Assembly: GCA_003640385.1 (NCBI GenBank)
Contig: RCAB01000041.1
Span: 62,001-126,000 of the forward strand
Source: Setaria digitata
Lineage: Eukaryota > Nematoda > Chromadorea > Rhabditida > Setariidae
Reading direction: 5' to 3'
DNA: 64,000 nt
The notes below the pieces were generated by a model. That model saw nothing but the letters and a program-made list of their open reading frames with translations, ran no database searches and was not told where the DNA came from. The stretch's first letter is position 1, and every line of letters begins with the position of its first letter. Shown piece after piece: positions 39,358-51,400 of the stretch. The position numbers and the translations under genes are program-made.

Positions 39358-42254
39358 TCATTGCTGCGGGTTAATTTCCACATTCCCGTGAATATTGTGG
39401 CATGCCACAAATAATTTTTCATTTTTGATCATTTCATTGAATGGCAAACTCCAATAAATATCAGCTGGAAGTGATTCATTCTGAAAAACGAAATCATTAT
39501 TGCAATTAGTTAATGTAAAACATTAACAATTGAATATTTGCGATCTTCGGATCACAATGTCTTCAACACTTTTAAAAAATCCTTGATCTTTAACTGGCGG
39601 TTTCAATCAGCTGAAAAAAGCTTGTGACAACACGAAGCTGATAAAAATTGTCATCTCAACGTCAGTTTGCTCCAATTTCTGAAATGTGATCACAAATTTG
39701 CACATCAAATTTCTGCAGTCAAACTTCTTCATGGATTTCACGTATGCTCCATTCTACAAATTCTCATTTCTTCAATAATGCAAACCTTAAGGAATGCTTT
39801 CGTTTTCTTCTTATAGATTCCAATAATTCTGGACTGTGTTTGCATTATTTGGGAAACATCTCTATCGAAGATGTATATCGTAATAAAGATGCCCAATTTG
39901 TGGAAATAATGTTCCTCCTCGAAATAAACAAAGAATAAGTAATGCTTAGTAAAAATATTTCGCTTCTTGATAGAGAAACAAGTTGTACGGAACAGCACAC
40001 AACCTAAGGAAGAAGGTCTACTGGGAGAAAGAAGGCAACTGAAAAACAGTTAGATTTATTAATTTTTTTTTTAATTATTCAAATGGCTGAGTTTCTGCTC
40101 AACTTTTATTTGAATTTCTGCAACGAACATCTTTTGCTGTTAGTTGCTTTTACTTTACCGTTAGTCCTGCAACTTTGTAAATTCTCATTAACCCTGAACG
40201 AACCGTCATTCCGAGTCCAAGTAGCGAGAGAAATGATTCTCCACCAAGCCCTTCTGTCTTCAAAGCTTCCATCTGTGGCAAACAAAATGATAATTGAATG
40301 TCATCGTAAATTCCAGGTGACAGGCGCGTCTCACAGTTCAGCTTTTCTCCATTACTTAGTAACTCAATCTTCATACTGGTTATTGAGTTCAACTTGTTGC
40401 ATGTATCGCAGTACAAACTTGAAAAAGAAGAATAATAATTCCGTTATGAAAAGTTTATTTCAGATTCTTAAAACTTCAAAATCACAAGACTTTTTGTTTC
40501 CCATAATTGTTTAGAACACTAACTGCAAAACTCTGCCATCACATCTGCTTCCTACTTAGATTCATTCCATTTTTGGATCATTCGATCCTTTCATTAAATC
40601 ACTGCTACTTCTCCATACACAGATAAACTATTAACACTGTGATGTTCCCCAGATTTACGTGATTCATTTTTACACAAAATTTTCAAATTCTGAAGCGAAC
40701 CATGATCCATAGCCACCACATCCATCAGGCTGTTGATTGATGCACGGTTCAGCTGGCTGAAATGTTTGATTCCTGCTTATGCAAATGTTGGCAAAAGTCA
40801 GAAGTGTACCCCATCTGGATTGCTTTTTGCCGACCTAGCAAACTCTTACAATAAAACTTTTTAATACTGCTGCATGTTTGTTTCCCTATGATTTTCACAT
40901 CTCCTCCTCAATTAAATTTGTTTTCCAATTATTTCGGACAATTCGCAGTGGCTTTAAAGTGCTGAAAGCCTCCTAGTGCTACTCATTTGATTGCATCCAC
41001 TCTGGAAAAACAGAAGGCCAAAATTCATAAATAATTTACACTTAATTTCGATTAAATTCATGAAATGACAGTGCAGTTTGTACCGAAATCGAAGATAAAG
41101 AAGTTTTGTTTCGCTTTCCGTCCATGACGATATCGCAAAAAGTATAAAAACGTGATTCAGAAACCCCGACTCATTATGTTCATAAGATTTGCTCTAAATT
41201 TGGAGCAATAAAAGAAATTACCGGTTCATCTAACTGCACAATCATTTTGATGAAGAAAAAGCTCTCGTTAATTTCATAGACATAGATCATCAACCAAATT
41301 TTCTTGATATTTATGAGAGTAGAAGAAGCTACATATCTTTCTTAGTATTGACATTTTTTTTGATTTTATAAGTGAAATGTTTGGACATATTCACTGCTTG
41401 CGATGGGACCACTCATTTGATTAAGGATATGATTGGAATACTATGATTATGAATTTTTTTTTTTTTTGAACAAAAAGTTAAGATGGAAAGAGAGAATGAT
41501 TTCTCTAAGAAGGCTTTTAAACCTCCAATGTATTTTTCTGCGAACTTGTAACGTTGTATAAAGTAATCCTAAAAAGTTACTTCGAATACCTTTATCATTT
41601 TTCTTGCCGTTTTACCCACTACAGACTTGTAATGGTTTTAGTTTTACTGCTAATTTAATTATTTTTACTATTTCCTTTTTAAAAAATCTTATGATATAAT
41701 TACTTTTCGTCGACTTGCAGATGTTCGTAGCTCGGTGTAAACACTAAAGTCACTCTTGAATTCTCGGGTGACATCCATTCGACCAGCAACGATATAACAA
41801 CCAGGTTTATCAGGCTGTTCCCTGAGCTGAGGTCCTCTCTTGTAATCGCCACTTTCGAATTCCAAGGAACGATTCCAATTTGAAATACCTAAGTTAGAAA
41901 TTATCGAAGTAGAGCAGCCATTTATTTATGAAATGATAACATTTCAGATATTCAAAGATTTACTTCCCTGAGGCTAGCAGCTTCATGATGGAACTAATGC
42001 ACCAGCGATTTATCTGAAAATCCTGAAACCTATTACAGTCATATTGAACAGCCTCACTGGTCAAGTAAAATTAGAATGCCGCATTCGTCATAAAATAGCC
42101 GTAGTGATAAGAAGAACCAACCTTCTACATAATGGCATGGATTATGCCTAAGTATTTCTATGTTAAATCGTGTATTGTTCCCAACTTGGATAGCATGCAG
42201 AACTTTCGCTGACGTAAGAATCAGCGTAAACGGCAAAGTAAAATGGACGTTCAT
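39358..42254 (-). CDS. Paralogue B: secreted ten-Cys protein, possibly GM2-activator-like
   Basis: Five exons in order: 42254-42122, 41888-41704, 40756-40701, 40417-40159, 39480-39358 (TGA). They join in phase to 251 aa. A signal peptide is likely at about 1-20 (LPFTLILTSAKVLHA). Cysteines are at 40, 75, 111, 119, 125, 128, 131, 153, 170 and 238, the same ten as in paralogue A. The signature is DGCGGYGSC followed by LYCDTC; then SPGIYDD and SFCLP; the last cysteine is in FVACHNI. As in A, a phase-2 intron splits the codon of the Cys in GSC (C125). The stretch after SFCLPQ (about 174-211) is longer than in A and Gly/Leu-rich; here the GTAAAG donor at 40158 was chosen to reach the last exon, and an earlier donor is possible. 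Overall identity to A outside the cysteine blocks is low. Confidence 0.78.
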
Positions 42255-45200
42255 TTTCCTCCTTTTCAGTTTGTTAATAACTTAAACAGAGAAGCTTTTC
42301 CAAGCAAAAGAGTGGGAAAGATTTGCCAGGTAAATCTTCGATGAATTATCAAGTCCTAAGCAAGTAGATTATCAAGTCTTAAAAATACCAGCTGCTTTAA
42401 ACACAAATTATATCAGAGAAGCTGGACAGAATTTAAATTCCAAACACAAGTGTGTAATGTTAATAATGCTTTCTATGAAGAACTAAATATAATTAGAAAA
42501 ATGAAAAATAGAGAAAAAGACATGAGATCATTTTAATTAATTTGTGATCAAAATTGGCTACCACTAAATGGGCATGTACAATGAGAAAAGAACTTTTAAA
42601 GTCTAATGATTAGGAAGAATCAAGTTTATTCTACACATCAGTCTTACCTGCGTCAACAAATGATATCATCAGCTAACAAAAACATGAACAGGAAAATGTC
42701 AGAATGGATTGAAAAGATGTGAGGTGGAGAGTTCTGTTTTTCATTTTGTGTCGTTGTTATTTTATTTTATTCTTCTCTTTATCTTGAAAAAGACTTCAAT
42801 TTAGGAAAAAGGATTGTTGCTAGCAGTTATTTTCAGCTTCCAATTAATCTAAACTTCAATACTTCTCTCTTTTCTCCTACTTTCTTTATTTTCAAGCTTT
42901 AATAAATGAGATTAGGAAAAAAGTTGTATAAATAGAAAACAAATCAAATGAAAAAAAATGCTTTTCAATGTCCATTGTGCGTTTTTGTAAACATGAGGAA
43001 AATAAATCAAAAAAGCAGCAAAAAATATGAAAGTTGTTTTCTAGAAATCAAAGTTAAAAATTTAATAAATTCTTTCCATCCAACACTGTAGTTTAAAAAA
43101 AAATGTGAATGTGAAGGGATAACAATTAATAAATTGTATTAATTTGTTTCTAACAGGTGAGTTAAAATGAAAAAAAATAAGTAACGGTAAAGGTATGAAA
43201 ATGATAAATGGAATGTTATATGAAACATATAATCAATTATTTTTCCAAGCATTTTGAAATATTAGAATAAATAAAAGGAAAGAAAAGTGATATTAACAAA
43301 CAAGTGCAAGATTTGATATCACTACAAGAAAGAGGCAATGTCTAATTTGTAAAGTGATAAGTGATATGAAAAAAGAGAAAAGTTGAGGTGAAACATGAAA
43401 ATATCAAGCACAAAAGGTGGGCAAAATTTTCTATAACTGTGTATCTTAGCAATTATGATATTATGATACTGTGCTAAGTTTTTTCTTGCAGATTATTGCT
43501 TAATCTAGAGTAGTTGGGCTGATCTTAGTATCAGCAATCATTTAGTTTCTAACTAAGCGATCCAAGTTCGAAAATAATTCAACTTTCCAATTAAATTAAA
43601 AACACAAAGTTGTTAGGAGGTTAGATTTTCTTATGGTAGTAATACATACATAAGAGACAAAAAATGGAGGTGGAAATTGAAATTTTGTGATTCAGACATT
43701 TAAAGTTTGAGAAATTTAAAAAATATGCATTAGTTACTTTTCTAGGAAGCTGGACAACACTTTCTAATATATCTTAGAAGAAAAATTATTAATTATGCTT
43801 TTTTCAGGAACCGAAAGTATCGTTGATCAATTACGGATAAATTTTAGAAAACTTATGGATAGTAATTAATATTTAAATCTTAAATCGGGTTGGTTTTTAT
43901 TAAAAAGCAATTGTTGAATTAAGATGAAATTTATTGTGGCAAAAAATTGGAATTTGTTAGTTCTTTGGATAAAGTTTTAGAGAAATTCATGAATATTAAC
44001 TGGAAAACTTTACTCTCTCAAAAAAGTATTCCTACTGAAGTTATGGGTACATCCTCACTTGCGTTTTAGGAATTTTCATCGTTCATAAATAGTAGCATTC
44101 ATTTGTTAATAGTTTCTTTGCTGAATTTAGAGAAATTAAAAGTAGAAGGAAATGTGAAAGAAAATACGTAGTGGCTAGAGAATCAGTTACGACTGAACTT
44201 TCAAGTTAGAGGACAGGACGAGTTAGTTAGAGATCGAATCCCAATCTTTTCAGTATTACAGCTTCCAATTTTTATTTTTTATTTTTTATTTTTTACTTTG
44301 AAAGTAGGAACTTAAATGAATTTAACTTAGACACTGCTTGAAAACCCAACATTAAGTTAAAGAGAAGGAATCAGTATTTAGTCCTTTTTCTGAATATTAA
44401 ATTTAATGGGAATTATCAATGATCACTGTTTGTTTTGTTTTCGTTTCGTACCGTTAACTTATTCTTGCAAATTAATAATAATGAGTATATGCAAATTGCA
44501 TTCAGAACTCTCAGCCATCATTAACTTCAACAGTTTTCTGCAACTTTGCCAATCAATTAATGACAAACTGCAGCACTAATTTCTAGATTTCATTGATCAG
44601 AGAAACCGATAACAAATTAATCGATTTGAAATTATCATTCATTTTGAAGCATGCTAATTTTTCTTAAAAATAGCAGGTTGTAATAATTTTCAAAAATCGT
44701 ACTACCGATATCATAGTTTTCTTAAATTATTGAAATAAAGCTTCTACCAATTTTCTGAATAGTAATAATGCTTCGCAGTTAACGAAAAAATTGTTTAATA
44801 GATGCAAAGTAAAAGTTTTCGATCAAGAAAAAAATAAATTTTCACCAAATCTCAGGCTTGAGTATTTTATTTCAAAGAGTAGTCTGAAATATATTTTAAG
44901 ATAATTTAAGCAAGCAATTACTTCTTGATATCTGAAATCAAGCTAGTCAATTCAAAATACTATGAAATGTTGAAGTTTGATCACCATTCGAATGCTATAT
45001 GAATAATAATTGGACAGCTAATGACAGAAAAACTTAAAGTTAGCTTCAATGATGCTGTCATATCATTTTAAACCGAACTGAAGACATGTCAAGAATCTAC
45101 GTAAGCATAATAATTAGCTAAAAAGATTAGCCTAGTCAGAAGTATGGTTGACTTCTTTTGCATCCCAAATGTTTCGTTGGAGATGTGATAAGTTTACTAT

Positions 45201-45477
45201 CAAACAATGTATTTCAAATATCAAATTGTGCTATAAGCAAACTTTCACTATAAATTTCATCAATTAAACAAGTAAGTACGTAAAATAAACGAAGTTTGCA
45301 ACGAAACAATAAATGATATGTGGATATGAAAGAAGTTGCAAATAAGTGGAAAAAAATGGATCTCGAACGTTTATTATCAAATTATTTTTATCAGTGGAAA
45401 CGAAATGTGAAAATGCTAGGAAAAGAGAGGGAATCATTTAAGAGCAAAAATTAATTTATATGTAATTAAAGAAAATA
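42255..45477. other. Interval between paralogues B and C
   Basis: About 3.2 kb of AT-rich sequence with no supported gene on either strand. An AATAAA on the - strand (45370-45375) lies about 100 bases past the stop of paralogue C. Confidence 0.5.
45370..45375 (-). terminator. Possible polyadenylation signal of paralogue C
   Basis: TTTATT on +, AATAAA on -, about 100 bases downstream of the TAA at 45478-45480. Distance is reasonable, but the hexamer is common in this AT-rich DNA. Confidence 0.35.
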
Positions 45478-48400
45478 TTATGCAATTTTAACATCAATTC
45501 CCATTAGAAAGCAAGCTATCGTACTCTGTGCCATACGTCGTTGAAGCAGTGCTTTGCCAAACTCCGAAATATATGACTCCTTGGTGTTTTGTTCGAGATC
45601 CATCAGGTAGACAGTTATGAACATCGAGATCTGAAATATATTAACGATCAAAGGCAACGAAAATTTCGGCGGTGTCAATGATGGAAATAATAAAACAAAC
45701 GGAATTGCAATAATTTTTTTAATTTTTTATAAAAAAGAAATAATAATTAACAAATTTAGAGAATATTTTGGACTTCTTTTTTCCTACTGTAATTAGTATT
45801 CTTAATTAAGGTTTTTTCTACTTCCTCCCTGTGATGTAAAGGTCAAAAATCAGCTACAGTGAAGAATTCATTTGGTAGTATTGTTTTTAGAAGAAATCAG
45901 ATACAGAAAACGTATTTTAATTTTTTTCCATCTGAGTCAATTAAATTGATAGAATTGCCGCTTCTTCATCATCATCTGTTGAATTCTGTTATCACTTCTT
46001 TATCACCAATCTATTCTTAACATATGAATGTTTCTTTTTTGCAAGCTAACCATGGAATTATCTGGTCTTTTCTTACTCTTGAATTCAACATTTTTCCCCA
46101 ATTAGTATCATTCGTAAATATATAGGAGCATACGATGCTAAAAATAGTCATCGATATTTTAATATGAAAATAATATAAAAATTCAAAAAAATTGTAGAAT
46201 TTCTTTACTAGATATAAAAATTTTCAACAAAAAAACATGAATTCATTCAGTATAATGATTATTTTTATAAGGATACCAATAATCTTCACTTTTGTTAATA
46301 TGATAGGTTTTTGCTGATACACACAAGGTTTCATGTTTGTATGCTGTTGATATGCTAGGCCATTATTGATGTATTGGGCTCATGGGATATATTTACCAAT
46401 TTTTGCCATTTAAACAGTTAAAAAATGCGATATTATTGAGAAATTTGCTGCAAAGAAAGAGCTCAAAAAGTGCTGCAACTTTCTTTTTGATTTATCTGAA
46501 ATGTAATCTGAAAATTGATAGAACTTTAATACCGGTCGCTTTTCGACGATATTTTTTTGGATTTCGGGTGGTATGTATTCTTTGACATCATCCAATTCCG
46601 GCGTACACATTTCCGTTTCGATATCATAGAAACCAGGTTGCATAACCTGAAATTGAAGGAAAAAAATAGTGAAAAAACTCTCAAGTATTTTGACTCATGG
46701 ACTAAGAAAATAGAGAACAGACTAAAGAAACAAACCTACTGAGATTGATTCATTAATATTTAATGGATTCTTTACAGGAAATTTCATTCATACTTTATTG
46801 CTAATAAGGCAGCAGTAAGATTTCTTCCAGTATAATAATTTTTAAAAATAAAACTGATCTTCTTTGAGCTTGCATAAATGAAATCCACTCTTCCTTAACA
46901 GCCAACAGTTCCAGCAAATTTTGCCACAAAAACTATATCAAAAAAATTCCTTCAAATATTTTTCAAAATCTCTGCTACTGATAATAAATGAACAGTATTT
47001 TTATCGCATCAGCGCTTTTAATTTTGATATTTTTTTTTATAGCTATGTTCTACAATGAATTGCTTATGCACCAAATAACATTAAAAAATAATTTGTGAGA
47101 CACACAATGTCAAATTATATTAATGAAATTTTAGATATGGTCAAAATAAGTACATTTCTAGTTAATTAATAATAATTTTTATTAAGAAAACTATGGTCAA
47201 ATGAAATTTTCTTCTAATTATTAGTATATTTTTATGATGATAAGAACAAAACGTTCAATTATCCGAAAAAAAGATGCGTAAGATTAGCTGAAGAATTAAA
47301 CTTTGAAGAGTAACAAACTGTCAAACTGATATCGGAAAATTTTGCTGGTAATCGTGCAATTTATTTGGCAAAGAAATAAATTCATTTGTAATCGAAAGTG
47401 AACTTTTAGAGTTGAAGTTAATTCAAAACAATTTCGAGATAACCGGAAATGAGCCGGTGGGATATTGCTTATATATGATATGAATATTTGTCTATCGTGG
47501 TAGTAAGCAATTTCCTTTCCTAACCCACAAATAACATTTTTTCCTAGTGTATCGAGTTTTAGGCTAGGTTGGGTTGTTATTAACTGAACTACCGAAGAAT
47601 TTTATTCGCTTTCAGTTAACGTTTGCGTCAACGACAGGATATGCATTTGCTAATTAGTTATTGCTTCTGTAAAAGAAAGTTGGGAAATTTAATATGTAAA
47701 GTGAATTTGGAAATTTCTTGGCTAACAAAACACAAGCTTTCACTCAAGTATTGGTTAGCAAATATATTCAAAAAAAAAAAAACTCTTTTCATAAGAAATA
47801 TTTTGAGGAATGATTTTAATAAATATAGTTAAACAACAATCAAATTAATAAATACCATATAAGTAATTGGTATTTTTACTAATTTGTATGCTTCCTTTTT
47901 GGAGTTTCTAAGAAAACACAATTATTAGTTTCGTTAAAAAATTCAACTTTTACATGAAAAATATTTATCTTACAGATGCCTCAAATAATTCATTACTTCG
48001 ATCAGTTTAGTTAAATTCTTTAAAATTTTTTCCCCAAATTTTTCAGTAGTCGTCTGCTTTCTTAAAAGCCATTTTTTTAAATTTATAACAGAATAGTGCT
48101 TATAAATAAGCGTCTTTGTAGGTAAAAATTAGAATCAATTTTTTAACTTTTAACAGACAAATAAAATATTTCTTAGCACATAAATCGGTTTGGATCTTTG
48201 AGAGACTAATTATTACGAGTAGCTTGATTTAATTAAAAATTTCTAATCTATAACTTTATGTTATGTTAAATAGAAATGCTGCTTTTTAGTCGATATCAAT
48301 TTTTTACATTTATCAACCAAATTTTTCAATAATTATTCGAAATTTTCATTGATTCTTTAGGAACTTAATTTTTCCTTTATTTTCTTCTCTTTCATGGAAT

Positions 48401-51400
48401 ATTTTATAGTTAATTCTTGATTTAATTTAATTTAATTCTTGAACCTGCAAAAAAAGTCTTTCTGGCTAACCAAAAATATAAAATTAAGATAACTGTGGTC
48501 AGTTGTGATTACAGATATTCTTAATGAAATGTATTTTAAAAAATATATGAAAAGGTATATTTGTTAAATATTTTGTGAAGAACAAATAAAACAATATTGA
48601 AAGACAAGGTGCAATTTGAACATTGTGAACAAGAATTTTAACAATTTAAGCTAAAAACTGCAAATTAATTTGCAATGGGAAAGTTAAGAATGCAAATAAA
48701 TATATACATCAATTCAAAAAATTTTCTTTTATGGAATTTTTAAATCAAAATGCTGCATTACTTTCATTCTCTAAAGATTTGTTTAACTAATTAATGTCTT
48801 GTCAGTAGAGATGGCATGAATATTATTACTGTTATCACCACAGTTACGCTTTTAATAATTCTCTTTCCTTCCTAACTGTACAAATTTTCATGCGTATGAG
48901 GCAATATTGAAGCTTGTGTAAAAAATTTTTATTATTAAACAACCTTTTTCCCAGTGGTCAAAATAATAAGTTTTTGTACTTTGTATATAATTTTTTTTTT
49001 TTTAGAAATGACTAATAAAGAAAATATTGTTCATGAATAATTATTACCAAATAAAGCATTTCTATTACGCAGGAAAATGGTAGACTTCAGGCGAATGTAA
49101 AATTACAAAGTTTGTTTTAAGAGTTGTAGTAGCAATTAATTACGAAAAAATAATAAATTTTAGAAAAATTTACTAAAATTTACGACATATGAAAAAGCAT
49201 TCTTTATTCTTTGTCGCAATAAAAAAATATACGAAATTTGATTCAACATTTTTTGGAAAAATTTTTACTTCCCTTTTTGAAAAAAAATTTTTCCGGTTAG
49301 AGAATTCAAAGAAGTTTCTCCCATCTGTGTTTAAAGTTCCAACGTTTACACAGAGTTGCCACGTTTAGATAACGAATATAACAAACAATGTTTAGATGAT
49401 GGCTTCAAAATTAGCATAAAGCGAAATGGAAACAAGTGTGAAGTGAGAAATAAATTGACCTCAAAATTAGTTTAAAAAAAGTTGAAGAAAAGCATATAAT
49501 GCAAATGCAGGTCTTAGCCAAGAAAATTGTTTTTTATTGGTCATTTTGACACTTTGAAGTAGCAATGCACAAGGATATTTGTAAATTTACGAGCTATATC
49601 TATCTCAAATCTGAAAAACTAAATTTTGGAACTTGAATAAATAGTGAGCAGGAGCTAGTTTCACTGGTGAAAACAATCACTTCCTTATATTTCTTTACTA
49701 ATTATTCTGATATTATATATCAGACATATACTTGTTCTGATAACTTCTGAATTTAAGTAATTGCAGTTTCAAAATCAGCATTTTTTAGAGATATTATATT
49801 GTGATTTTAATTCTTCGCTTGTTCGAAACATACTTCTTATTTTAGTCCTTAAAAATTCTCTCAACTTCGTTTTTAGTCTAGTCTGAGATGGAAAGTGTAG
49901 CGGCGAATAAATTATGAACTTCAGGTCTTTTTAATCAAAAATTTAATTTTCTAATTCGGCCCAGTTTGTACCCTGGTCAGATATTACTGATACAAGTTCG
50001 TTAACTTTAATGATTAAACCACAGCTATGTTCAACAAATATTAAATTGTTGAAATACAATTTTGATTTTCAATTATATTTAAGACAGCTTAAATTTTTTT
50101 GAATTATCGAAGACAAATTAAATCAAATTCTTGAAAAAAAAAATTAAATTTATAAAAATATGACAGGAATTGCTTATGTCAACTATGGCTTACTTATAAA
50201 ATCAGTAATACCCGCTGACCGGAATTACAGCAAAAATTATGATGAAGATCATAATTCAACCCTGAGGTAATCATTATAAATTAGTTTGCACTATTTCGGT
50301 GATAAATTAAAATGATCAATTCTCACTGCAAACTTGAAATAGTGTGATGATGAACAACTTAGCTAATCTAAAAAAATATTAGCTTTGTTAATTTAATAAC
50401 CTAGTTTTAATAACCCATTTAAGTCAACATCGATGAAAAATAGTATAAAGCTGAATAAAATCTTGACATGCAGACATTATTAATGAAATTATATTAACTT
50501 GCTCAGAATGATAGAATACAAAAGTGCTAACTGCATCAACTGCTGAACAGTGCCATCCTGAATTCTGTCTAGTTCGTTTATCACTCTGATAAAGGAAATA
50601 GGAAAAAAGTAGCAGACCTCACACTGACATTCATTATCGACTGTTTCACGTGGCGTTTGCATCTGTGAAATGTCAAGAAGCGTTGTGTGATTTCTCATTT
50701 GCTTGCAGAAATCGCAAAAGACACTGCAAAAAATCAAACTTTAAATGAAAATGTCTCATTAAGCATGCACTGATGATAATAAATTGGTTTGCACATTTGT
50801 ATGCATGCTCAATCGAGTTGCATTTTTCGCAGATAGCAATTAGTTCGTTTTAACAAATAATTATGAATTTGATGGTCCAATTCCGTGCAGTGAGTATACT
50901 CCAATTCTACTCGTCCAATTACTTTAGCCTTTCATCAATAAGTGTATTTTATTTCTTCTCCCGCATTATGTATGTATTCATCAAGCTTAGTTCCAGATTC
51001 GTAAGGCCAAGAATGATTGGTCGTTATACTTGGCAAGTATTCTTGTCTAAATAAACACCAATTTTTACTTAATTTATCGAAATAAGAAAGTAATTTTTAT
51101 ACCAGCTATTTTGCAGTTTTGCGCATGGACATTGATTAATTTTACTGTCAACTTTTTCCGAACACGGCAATGCCGGATAGTTCGGATCGGGTGTACCACC
51201 GATTCGCATTTCGATTTCAGCGATCAAATTTTTTACTGGTCGTACAATCTCGACACCGAGTGCTTTGATTTTAATACATCCCGGAATGGTCGGACTTTTG
51301 GGTGTGAGTAAGATTTGATCTGGATTAAACCGGATCTTCGGCCGATATTTTATTGTATCAATTCCTCTACTCGACAGGTAAACTGAAATTAGAATGAGAA

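Noticed and set aside
40083..40514. 143-codon + strand frame
   Set aside because: It lies antisense to exon 4 of paralogue B, whose conserved CD-x-C motif and phases fit the - strand.
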